From Mytilus trossulus (lineage: Eukaryota > Mollusca > Bivalvia > Mytilida > Mytilidae), in assembly GCF_036588685.1 (NCBI RefSeq), contig NC_086375.1, forward strand, positions 39,392,566-39,456,565: a stretch of 64,000 nucleotides of DNA, given 5' to 3'. The translations under genes were made by a program, and so were the position numbers. This document shows, piece by piece, positions 12,901 through 20,635 of the stretch; within the stretch, counting starts at the first letter, position 1, and each line of letters starts with the position of its first letter. The notes beneath the pieces were generated by a model. That model saw only the letters and a program-made list of their open reading frames with translations. It was not told where the DNA came from and ran no database searches.

Positions 12901-15900
12901 ATTTAAAACAAAGTAAACGCAAACAAATACATATTAAAATGGTTAACGTTTATTATATTACCACTTGTTGAATATTGGATTTATCAGCTTTAAAGAAATT
13001 CTCCATACTGATATCAAGCTTAATATTTAATTAATTTTTGCAATTTTGTGAAGAGAAACGCTAGATGAAGTAATGTGCTGAAAATTACAAATGGTACCTG
13101 GTCATTGGCAAGGATATACAAATGAAGATGTGGCGTGATTGCAAAGTAAAGTGCCTTGAAAATGCCTGTACCAAGTCAGGAAAATGACAGTTCTTGTCCA
13201 TTTGTTTTTGATGCGTTTTGTTATTTGATTTTGCCATGTGATTATGGACTTTCCTAATTGATTTTCCTCTGAGTTCAGTATTTTTGTGATTTTACTTTTT
13301 GGACGCACAAAATCTAGTAAGTGTTTTTGTCATTAATATCTTTTGAAAATCCTCAAATCCCGTAATTGCATTTGAAATTTGGAAATTCCTAGAAATAGGA
13401 TGAAGCTTGCGGTCAAATAGTTTCATCAAAGTCCAATAGTTGGAAAATATTGGTCTAATAGTTGGAAACTGTTGACCGGTCAAATAGTGCAACGCTTGTA
13501 ATTTGAAAAATAGTAAACATATTGTGAACTCATCTTATATAGAAAATGATATCTAAGGTAAAATATGTTTAAACAATTGTATATATCATTATTTCAGGTT
13601 ACCTTATTTGTATGATGTTGTGGTTTATTTAGATCTGAAGTGCGGTATTGTATCACTGCTACATTGTCTAAAACAGTGCTGTAGTTAGTTTCCAAAACTG
13701 AGATATCCCCGTTATCAACAATTCCAAGTAACCATCTGGAGTTATGTATGAGGGATGATCTGACAACATGTTTACGTCCATACTCGAAAGGCTGAATAAT
13801 AAATTACAAAAAAAATACTTAAATGTGAGTAGTTAATTATAACTAGTTATTTATTTGGTACACTTTAAAACATATTTTGCCAAAATAATGTTGAATTTGT
13901 GAAATAATCGCGATACATAATACAGGAAAAACAGTTAAGATAAATCAACATAAGACTTTGAAAGGGCTGATGACCGTAAAGTAATTTTCCTAATCGTCAG
14001 GTAGCAGTATAGCTTTCAAAACTAGGTAAACGCATGCTTCTTCGTGTTAGCAATGAGTCAGTCAACGTCAATCAGATTAATAGAGAAAATCAATAACGAA
14101 TTAGATTAATAAAAGGTTTTATAAAAAGGTTCTATTTAAAAAAAAAAAGATTTAATCATTATATATACAAAAAAGGTGGTTTGAAGTTAATGATACAATT
14201 ATTCGCATTCAGAATAAAAAAACACGCTGATATAACCATTCATAATGCAAAGTACATGACCTACAAAAAATTTAAAACTCAAACCGTATAGTAAGCTTAA
14301 AAAGCAATGACATGACAAAATCATTCAAAAGGCAAATACAAGAGTCTGTTTCATCATAATGCCATTCCGTTGTTAACACATTTATATATATACATATTTT
14401 ATTAAAAAAGGAAATTACATACTATCGCATAGAGTTTGTACACACCATAAGGCGGACAATCAAACAAACCTTCGTAAGCTGGAAAAATGTTTGTATGGAT
14501 GAATGCAAAACCACATAAATGATACAACATATTAAGATGAAGCTTTTTTGTAGTGCATAGGATATATCTTCCAAAATTTAATGCATCATAAATGTGTGTG
14601 CATATAAATCAATTCCCGGTTTTGAAGTAGCTTGATTTACTAAATTATAATCCTGGTACCTTTGATAACTTTTTACCCAACTGGGTCGATGCCACTGCTG
14701 GTGGACGTTTAGTCCCCGAGGTTATCACCAGCCTAGTAGTCAACACTTCGGTGTTAATATGAATATCAATAATATGGTATTTTTTATAAATTTCCTGTTA
14801 ACAAAGCTTTGCATTTGTCGAAAAGAAAAGGATTTTCTATCACAGGCATCGATTACCTTAACCGTATTTGGCACAACTTTTTGGGAATTTTTTATCCTCA
14901 ATGCACTTCAACTTTGTACTTTTTTTATAGATATCTTGATATGAACGTGTTTGATGAGTCTTATGTAGACGAAATTAGCGTCTTGCGTTCTAAATTATAA
15001 TCCTGGTTGGGGTATTGCATACACATATTTCACTAGTTGCTAGATTCAGACGGTTTCTGAAATAAAAATTCTATTATTCTGGCAGACGAACAGAAGTTGA
15101 GCAGTATCACTCTCTCGGTCGGAGTGAAAAATTATGTAGGAAAATGTGTATATCAATACTTATTATAATACCTTTGCTAAGTAGTTTTGGCACGCTTTCA
15201 GATTACATAATAAAGTGCAATTTAAGATTTTATCGTCATTAGTAGCTGTTTTTTCGGACATAAGTTCGTCTATTTTCTGTGACGTCAGTTGTTCCATGTG
15301 TTGTACATTCCCAAAGATTCCAGCAGCCGATAACATTTGATGCAATAGTGTTGCTTGGTAATCTGCGAATAGTATAAATATGGTGAATCTTTAAATAACT
15401 TTGTGACCATCATTGTTATACCACATTCTGCTTCAAAACTGCTCTAGCATGCGTACCTAATGCAAACTTCCCAATAAACCTTTATAACAACTGCAGATAT
15501 TTGATTTTTAAGTATGGATTTTTAAGAGACAACTCTCCACAAGAAACCACATGATACAAAATGTACACCTATATGTCACATACAGCTTTCGTTAATGTAC
15601 AATGTTCTTACCGCATAATGAGCTTTAGAGGCTCCTAAAAATAACAAATGTAAAACAAAAAAAAACAAGAAAAATAAGGGCATAATTTATGAACGAATAA
15701 TAAACGAAAAACATATGTTACACAACCAACAAACGACAACCACTGGATTAAAGTTTCGTGATTTGTGACAGGAATACAGAATGTGGTTGGTTTAACTAGT
15801 TCTTTTCGCCAACCCCACCCCTAGCATGTGATAATGTAATAGCAGAATACAAGAAAAAACTTTGCAAGACTATAGACGAATAACAAATATAAGAAACAAC

Positions 15901-16535
15901 AGATATCGACAACAACTCAAATAAAAAACTCTTTGGTAAAGGAATGTGGCGGGGTAAAACTCGTGTGAAAGCAGCAACACTTCCCCTAATCGCGGACAGT
16001 GGAGTAACAGTACAACATAATAACAAGCTAAAAAATACATAAAGAGGCTCAACCTATGAGATGAACACTAAAAGAATTACATCTAACAGATCTGGGAGTA
16101 CTCACAGTTGCTGACAACTGGTTCAAAGCCAATAAAAACTAACAAATAAATTAGCATCTTAAACTAAACTATCTTCAACATACCTGTTTCAATATTGTTC
16201 TATTTTATCATCATTCCTGTTTAATAATTGTACCTTTTTATCATGATACATGTTTTATTATCATACCTGTTTCATTGCCGCACCTATTTTAAAAGTTATT
16301 ATAATTATTCCATTACCATACCTTTGTGATTATCATACCTGTTTTATTACCATACCTGATGTATAACCATACCTGTTTCATTGTCATGGATGATGCAAAC
16401 AGAAGACCACTTAAGATAAACTATCACAGACATCAGAGACACAGCTACTCCAGTAACGTTTTGAATAACCGGTTCCCGAAACAAATAGTTTCCTCGTGGC
16501 AATACGCATTCTGTAGACGTGGTTATTTTACTCAT
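602..16535 (-). CDS. Ionotropic glutamate receptor, IR/kainate-like, gene A (10 exons, 5' end incomplete)
   Basis: Ligand-gated cation channel subunit of the plasma membrane. Exons joined on the minus strand: 16373-16535, 15172-15362, 13603-13791, 12220-12408, 11343-11437, 8917-9007, 7725-8052, 6082-6299, 4184-4449, 602-902. They total 2031 nt, giving 676 codons plus TAA with no internal stop. Seen in order: partial amino-terminal domain, S1 ligand half-domain (DGKWG, NGSWNG, then TREN with the family's ligand-binding Arg), M1, pore loop, M3 (TYSGNLVAF in place of the usual SYTANLAAF), S2 with an LSD acidic residue, M4 and a tail of about 35 residues. The family is normally about 850-950 residues, so signal peptide and early amino-terminal exons are missing. 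The ATG at 16533-16535 is only the first Met of the open frame. The TYSGNL motif suggests an IR-like receptor; the ligand is unknown. Confidence 0.88.
903..1620. other. Intron sequence with diverged mobile-element end
   Basis: Part of the last intron of iGluR A. At about 1200-1330 it carries a diverged copy of the sequence that forms the palindrome arms further on, including a reverse-strand CTGATGAAGG and CCGAAAT pair. No gene seen. Confidence 0.5.
1621..1878. repeat. Near-perfect palindrome with about 127-bp arms
   Basis: Left arm 1621-1747 and right arm 1752-1878 are reverse complements with only a few mismatches around a 4-nt spacer (ATTC, 1748-1751). Both arms carry CTGATGAAGG followed 8-10 bases later by CCGAAATATT. 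This resembles a hammerhead core plus stem II, but the stem III and cleavage side does not fold well. The right arm abuts the 547-bp satellite. Confidence 0.85.
1886..3825. repeat. 547-bp satellite, about 3.5 copies
   Basis: The landmark AGATCCGTTTTGTTACATC recurs at 1886, 2435, 2982 and 3527, giving periods of 549, 547 and 545 bp. Copies differ by few substitutions and small indels. The fourth unit breaks off near 3800 in a TATA-rich stretch. Each unit opens similar short frames, which I treat as by-products of the repeat. Confidence 0.95.
4184..4449 (-). CDS. iGluR A exon 9 (S2)
   Basis: Bounded by TTAACAG|ACA and GA|GTAAGT. Contains YAYVGDQTQMELAM, then MVLSDLLTMQFAIALPNKSP. The Asp of LSD sits where iGluRs carry the acidic residue that binds the ligand amino group (Glu in AMPA/kainate, Asp in GluN1 and delta types). 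Confidence 0.92.
5640..5992. mobile_element. MITE-like inverted-repeat element
   Basis: Within an iGluR A intron. The inner part (about 5838-5992) is an inverted repeat: TATTGAATGCTT and AAAAGCGTTGACCG near 5838-5890 return as their complements by 5940-5992. The left part (ACGTTATTCTGATTGGCTAA at about 5663) looks like a mussel dispersed repeat I recognise. No coding capacity. Confidence 0.6.
6082..6299 (-). CDS. iGluR A exon 8 (pore, M3, S2 start)
   Basis: Bounded by ACATAG|GTGG and AAG|GTAAAC. Encodes GEHMAGSSSGRTLLSCWWIF then ATYSGNLVAFLTVTKEKLPF. The WWIF start of M3 and the TYSGNLVAF gate motif are diagnostic. Ends GTHEGTVFETIFK inside S2. Confidence 0.94.
6850..7070 (+). repeat. Dispersed repeat family F, copy 1
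   Basis: From CCCAAATTCATGTATTT to GTATACTACTGTTGCCTTTA. The same order of blocks recurs at 17400-17690, and part of it on the minus strand at 9768-9880. Non-coding, intronic. Confidence 0.7.
7725..8052 (-). CDS. iGluR A exon 7 (S1 end, M1, pore loop start)
   Basis: Bounded by TTTCAG|GAT and CAAG|GTAATT. Starts DVDLVAAPVSVHITREN: the Arg of TREN is the conserved residue that holds the ligand carboxylate. Then FTIPYYYDSPAILL, a hydrophobic M1 helix, and the pore loop with YGALLTQG. The position equal to the AMPA/kainate Q/R site is Thr here, by alignment of GALLTQG with GAxMQQG. Confidence 0.93.
8161..8203 (+). ncRNA. Hammerhead ribozyme relic (retrozyme fragment)
   Basis: Has ATGATGA in place of core CTGATGA, a stem II GTCT...AGAC, GAAA, then CGCGTGTC and TGGCGTA. 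The loss of core C3 should inactivate it. Same family as the intact copy at 29511. Confidence 0.6.
8917..9007 (-). CDS. iGluR A exon 6 (S1 glycine-rich loop)
   Basis: Bounded by TTTCAG|ATATG and CGG|GTAAGA. Encodes YEITQPLDGKWG and NGSWNGLIGQLERR, matching the iGluR signature DGKxG...NGxWNGMxxEL. 91 nt, as in gene B. Confidence 0.93.
9768..9880 (-). repeat. Dispersed repeat family F, partial minus-strand copy
   Basis: Reverse complement of the family F segment around TTTGTAACCCGGATTTG. Lies in an intron of iGluR A. Confidence 0.55.
10446..10500 (-). ncRNA. Hammerhead ribozyme relic
   Basis: Minus strand keeps stem I GCGTCA, then CTGAGGC for CTGATGA, stem II GTCT...AGAC and GACA for GAAA. 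Clearly decayed. Confidence 0.5.
11343..11437 (-). CDS. iGluR A exon 5 (S1)
   Basis: Bounded by TAATAG|TGG and AC|GTAAGT. Encodes WDPFVIFNEKR followed by YTGFTMDLLHHLALALNF, the usual GFxxDLLxxLA helix of iGluR S1. Ends in phase 2. Confidence 0.9.
11500..11580 (-). ncRNA. Hammerhead ribozyme relic
   Basis: Minus strand: GCGTCA, core CAGACGA, GAAA, CGCGCGTC, TGGCGT. Stem I and stem III are complete, but core U4 and one stem II pair are lost. Followed by ATAATCCTGG, the family's 3' flank. Confidence 0.6.
12220..12408 (-). CDS. iGluR A exon 4 (end of amino-terminal domain, start of S1)
   Basis: Bounded by TTTCAG|ATG and CCT|GTAAGT. 63 codons from MDFRDTKDCNW to KRKLLVGTLP. The final strand (KLLVGTLP before WDPFV) is the normal entry into the S1 ligand-binding half-domain. 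Its first codon ATG is internal, not an initiator. Confidence 0.9.
13180..13310 (+). repeat. Dispersed repeat family E
   Basis: From a degraded CAGGAAAATGACAG to GTATTTTTGTGATTTTACTT. Related pieces lie at 28285-28400, 32370-32515 and 61985-62060, and reversed at 34175-34260 and 38675-38770. Confidence 0.65.
13603..13791 (-). CDS. iGluR A exon 3 (amino-terminal domain)
   Basis: Bounded by TTCAG|CCT and AAG|GTAACC. 63 codons beginning PFEYGRKHVVRSSLIHNSRW and ending HHTNK. Gene B has a collinear 189-nt exon with the same opening apart from E to D. Phase 0 at both ends. Confidence 0.9.
14423..14478 (-). other. Candidate 56-nt cassette exon of iGluR A
   Basis: Open segment with a good acceptor (TTTTTCCAG) and donor (GTATGT). 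In the frame of the next exon it reads YEGLFDC then GVYKLYAI. Its 5' phase does not fit exon 2, so inclusion would shift the frame, while skipping it keeps the gene open. The matching place in gene B (about 29170-29230) keeps only a decayed version with stops. It may be a poison exon, a relic or chance. Confidence 0.3.
14636..15008 (+). mobile_element. Retrozyme-like element, unit about 352 bp
   Basis: Intronic, plus strand. TAAATTATAATCCTGG occurs at the left end (about 14641) and again right after the hammerhead at the right end (about 14992), so one complete unit lies between two copies of the junction. That is the expected layout of an insertion derived from a multimeric or circular RNA. 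The hammerhead (about 14942-14990) has TTGATGA for CTGATGA, intact stem II, GAAA, and an altered stem III. No open frame. The body is collinear with 29262-29590. Confidence 0.7.
15172..15362 (-). CDS. iGluR A exon 2 (amino-terminal domain)
   Basis: Acceptor GCAG at 15363-15366, donor AAG|GTATTA. Starts YQATLLHQMLSAAGIFGNVQ and contains CTLLCNLKACQNYLAK, with three Cys that may form disulfides. 191 nt, the same as gene B. It ends in phase 0, which fits a direct join to the exon at 13603-13791. Confidence 0.85.
15515..15790 (+). repeat. Dispersed repeat family B, diverged copy
   Basis: Blocks GACAACTCTCCACAAGA, AACAAATGTAAAACA and CAAACGACAACCACTG occur in the same order as in copies at 23395-23640, 38795-38960 and 44264-44500. 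Confidence 0.65.
16190..16372 (-). repeat. Minisatellite of 5'-splice-site-like units (gene A)
   Basis: On the minus strand the intron that follows iGluR A exon 1 begins with repeats of about 15-18 nt around CAGGTATGRTAAT. Each resembles the true donor CAG|GTATGG at 16372/16373. A larger array lies in the same place in gene B. Confidence 0.75.
16373..16535 (-). CDS. iGluR A exon 1 found (amino-terminal domain)
   Basis: Encodes FREPVIQNVTG and VYLKWSSVCIIHDNET, the segment of a periplasmic-binding-protein-like lobe that usually reads KWxxxxxIYD. The donor is CAG|GTATGG after ACA. The upstream limit is uncertain: no good acceptor is visible, so the start is placed at an ATG. The paralogue has an acceptor at the matching place followed by stops in all three frames before its ATG, which suggests either a 5'-UTR junction or a later unseen acceptor. 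Confidence 0.7.
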
Positions 16536-17399
16536 TATCTTTGTCAACTTAACACATAAATCGTTACTCTCTTCGTTTTGTCAGGGTTTTTTTTTCAGAG
16601 AATGGGAATGTTTAACCAATATCCTTTTACATCTGAGCACATACCATTTACTGTCAAGTTATCTTGCTTTCTATTCACTCAAAAAATATTGTGTGGTATT
16701 TTTAATCATTATCCTGTTTTACATTATAACATTTAACATTCCTCTCTATCGTACATTTTAAGTTTATTTAGTTAGTAACGAAAACTGTTGATCTTCCTAT
16801 TCATTCAGCCACAGTTAACATAAAGCAAAAGCTATTAGCTATTTATAAAATCGTTATTTTAGATTTAAAAATATTTGTATGTAAATATAATCAAAGCAAA
16901 TGTAATATATTATATATATTAATATGGTGTCTCTTGGCTATTCCTACATTTTGAACTGTTGTTCTCTGTTTATTAATACATGGAAAGGACAATAAATGTT
17001 ATGACTGCAAAATATGTTGTTTTGGCCATTAGCTCAATTCGATAATAGATAAATGCCACTGTCACAAAGTAAAGTACAATATACCAAATTATCATGTTTA
17101 CCTCTAACCAAAACATTAAGTTTGGTCATATGAATGATAAAAACTTTATTACAACCTGAGACGAGACGAAGAGATTCGATTTTATATTACAACGCTGAGC
17201 ACTTTGAAGTTACAAAGCATTCATTCATAAATCTGTTGTGCGTTTGGCCTGCGAAACGAAATTTCTAAGAGTTTTTGCAAGAACAGAACAAAAATGATGT
17301 AGCATGCCATTAAACCAGGTTCAATCCACCATTTTTTCCTTTAAAAATGTCCTGTACCAAGTTCTATTATTGGTGGTTTCTGTGTGTGTTACATGTTAA

Positions 17400-17690
17400 C
17401 GTTGCGTCGTTTGTTTTCTCTTTTTTTAGTGTAAATTCACATAGCGATAAAACGTGTCTCGGTACTTGTCTATCCCAAATTCATGTATTTGATTTTGATT
17501 TAATATTCGATATTCTCGTGGGTTTTTTTCTGATGCGTTGTCCGTTTTTGTGTGTGTTACATTTTAGTGTTGTGTCGTTGTTCTCCTCTTATATTTAATG
17601 CCTTTCCCTCGGTTTTAGTTTGTTACCCCGAAGTTTTTTTTGTCCATGAATTTATGAGTTTTGACCAGCGGTATACTACTGTTGCCTTTA
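17400..17690 (+). repeat. Dispersed repeat family F, copy 2
   Basis: Collinear with 6850-7070: CCCAAATTCATGTATTTG, then TTTCCCTCGGTTTTAGTTTG, then GCGGTATACTACTGTTGCC. Confidence 0.7.
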
Positions 17691-19229
17691 TATATCAATG
17701 TTAACAGTGTTCGCTTTACAGAATAATGGAAGTATAATTTTAATAAAATACTTCCACATATGGTAAACTTAAAGATTATTGGTAATAATTGCCTTTCCAT
17801 ATACTATTTAAAATGGCCGTTTAGTGCGAATTTGTTATCTCTACTATTGACAAGAACATTACATTAGTTTACTCTAGTCTTTATTCAAATTATATGTTTA
17901 AAGAATTTCAAACCGTCGTATTATTTTTTATGGATTTTTATATTTGAAACACTATTGTCTCTCTGAATTGATGCAAATTGTCAGAACTACTTTTGGTATC
18001 TTATTTACTTAAGGATGATGGCTGTTTTTTGGCCAGTTTAAACATTTGATTTTCAGCCAGTGCAGTTTACCTTTCATTCTTTGATATTTTAAAATTTTTG
18101 AATGTTCTTTATGTGCAGCTGGGTTTGTTTTTTACTTTTCAATAGTTTTTTTTAAGAGGGATGCGTAGAATATTTTTCCAAATTGTTTCGATGACATATT
18201 GTATATGTGTGAAATTTACGGTCTTTTTGTCGCTTATTCTGTTATAAAAACAATATTATGATAAACAAACACTTTGCAAGTTCAAATTAACTTGATACTG
18301 GTACAATATAAACTTTTGCACGATAAAATTTAAAATTACCATCTATAATTATGCTTTTTTCTCATTTCACTATTTTGGGGGATAAATTGGCACTACTACT
18401 GAATCCATCAACTAAAGGTTCTAGGTAAATCATAGCAAGAAAAATGAGGATTGATATGATAATCGATCATTATTTATATATTATGAAATAAGTAACGATA
18501 AAAGGAACAAATGCTGTATTGAAATTGTCAATTTTGTGAATGTAATTCCAAACTCGTTTAGGTATGTTTCCTTAATATTTAAGCGACAGCACTATTTTTT
18601 GTTAACGCAATCCATGTATTACGGGTAAGTTGCTGTCAAGGATTTGTTGTAACACGAATGCCTGAGGTAAAGGAATATGGCCACTTGAATAAACTTGGCC
18701 TTGTAAGTTTATTTTCGATATATGAGTTTGACTGTTTCTCTGGTCTCTGCGCTCCCCTTTTACTGGACCTGTCTGACAATGCACGTTTGGGCGAATAATT
18801 ACGCTAAATCTGATGACTTCTGCTAGTAAGAGTTTTCTTTTAAGGGATACTGTACATTGCCTGTTGCAAAGAAACATGTCTGCGTCTATCATACACTCAT
18901 ATTTTTAGAGTGACAGTCTTAATTTGCTTTCCTTTATCTCATTCAGGTTTATTGTATCTATTGGCATTAACTCTTGTCATGAACATGCACAACACACCTC
19001 AACTGGATTTCAGGCAAATAAAAATTAATGAATAGTCAGCACCAATTAGTAAAACAAATTTCAATAATAAGATTCAAACTATAGACGATTTACATACAAT
19101 GTATTAGCCATTTTGACAACAAGTCTATAATTGATCACAGGTTACCGTCACTGCAGTCAGACTATTCAGTACACTTTTGCAGGATCTCAAATTTTAGAAA
19201 ACTGACATTGTCAAGATGCTTGATCTCTT

Positions 19230-19534
19230 GCTCAACATCATACGTGTTACGTTTAACGGACGTTCTCCTGTATGACGTCTACTCATAGAAATAAAGGAAC
19301 AACAAGTGGACAAAAAAGGAGGCTGCTATGATGAGACTGTCGACTGTTTGTTGAAGACCACATCCTAAGCGTAATACATATGTCATCTATCAAGAAATCA
19401 AGCATTTTGATAATGTCAGTTTTTCTAAAATTTGTTTGACGCAATCCGAGAGGTTTTAAAACGTACGATGTATCCCTCAAAAAGAACTTGCATCTACGTT
19501 TACCATACTTTCTTATGAAACAAAGCAAGACCAA
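19230..19534 (-). pseudogene. Penelope-like element reverse transcriptase fragment
   Basis: The minus-strand frame reads KTDIIKMLDFLIDDICITL, close to the D-I-I-x-M-L-x-F-L-I-D-N-I block I know from mollusc Penelope-like RTs, which comes just before GGxxFQQTVGIPMG. After a frameshift the next words are CGLQQTV and LFLYFYE, matching FQQTVG and LFLYSYE. Further on, YDVEQEIKH resembles the later YPxELEIK segment. Several frame breaks and stops show a dead remnant. Assignment is from memory of the family, not a search. Confidence 0.55.
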
Positions 19535-20325
19535 TATTTTTAAGTTGTCTTGTTTGGAATGAGGGAATACTAGCGTTAAGGGTAAAACAGTGAATTATTT
19601 TATTACAGTAACTAGAGGAAAGAAACTTAGACTGTGTTAACTCAAACATATCTTTTGATTGTTTTACTATCGAAATTTAAATCACTATGCCTATAGAGTA
19701 CGAAACTTCACAATAATTTTAAAGTCAGGCTCTGATTGATGATAAAATAGATGTTGATAAATTTGAGAAAGGTGGAGCACTTGGCTGACATATGATATGT
19801 AAATGAAGAACTAACACAAGTTATTCAAGTCGTAATTGTTGTGAAATTTATATAAGAGTCGATGTGTAAAGATTGTTTTTTGGAGAAAAAAAAGGTATTT
19901 GCAAGTGAAATTGGTTTATAAAGTATAGACTAAGACTTAAGAAAACTGAGTTTGAATACAACAACAATGACAAAGTCTGAATAGAAATAGAAAACATGTA
20001 TCAATTCTAAAATGCACAAAATATAAAAGTTGCTGAAATAGTAGTTAAACAGCAGTCGTACCGACATAATGAAATAGTCTGTACAGCATAGACGAACAGT
20101 TGCAATTTTGCTGTTCGTTTTCATTAAAACATAAATTATTTTTGTTAAATGTTTAACAATAACTTTAGCTTTGTAGTTAAAAACAACTATACGAAATTCC
20201 TGAAATATATATTTTTTCAATAAGCACCATACACAATTTATGATATAAACACATATACAACAGCACCAATAGTTATAATCAACATTAAAACTAAATTGAC
20301 TACTAGTATTATAAAGTTTTAACAT

Positions 20326-20635
20326 CTAGTATAACATAGAGTCCTCTAGATCTGATTTTGTCTTTACTAGTTCAATGTCGTGTTCTGTTTCTTTTACTTG
20401 GTCTTGCAGCAATTTCCTGCTATGTTTGCTATAGAGTTTCCATTTGAAACATTCACATATGAGAAAAATTAAGGCAACGAAAATACCAATCGCTACGACG
20501 TAAAACGAACTATGTATATCTATTAGAGTTATTGGTGTAGATTCTTTCCGTGCATCATCGTGGCACATTCCATGTTTCGGCCAGTGTTTTAACTTCCACA
20601 TCTGAAATAGTCCATTCCCGAACATGGCAGTCATT
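20326..20635 (-). CDS. iGluR B exon 10 (S2 end, M4, C-terminal tail)
   Basis: Acceptor TTCCAG|AATG, stop TAG at 20326-20328. Opens MTAMFGNGLFQMWKLKHW, then M4 and a charged tail ending EDSMLY, like EDCMIY in gene A. Confidence 0.92.

Larger units (their letters stand above)
16540..20325. other. Intergenic/5'-flanking region between iGluR A and B
   Basis: No exon could be assigned. The missing 5' exons of gene A would have to lie here, but I see no convincing signal-peptide exon. It contains a family F repeat (17400-17690) and a broken Penelope-like reverse transcriptase piece (19230-19534). A reverse-strand open stretch at 18602-18892 is not recognised. Confidence 0.5.

Noticed and set aside
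12621-12902. 93-codon Lys/Asn-rich reverse-strand frame
   Set aside because: It lies in an iGluR A intron, is low in complexity and spans a poly-T run. No motif.
18602-18892. 96-codon reverse-strand frame
   Set aside because: Reads across a dispersed-repeat word (TTTATTTTCGATATATGAG) and has no recognisable domain.
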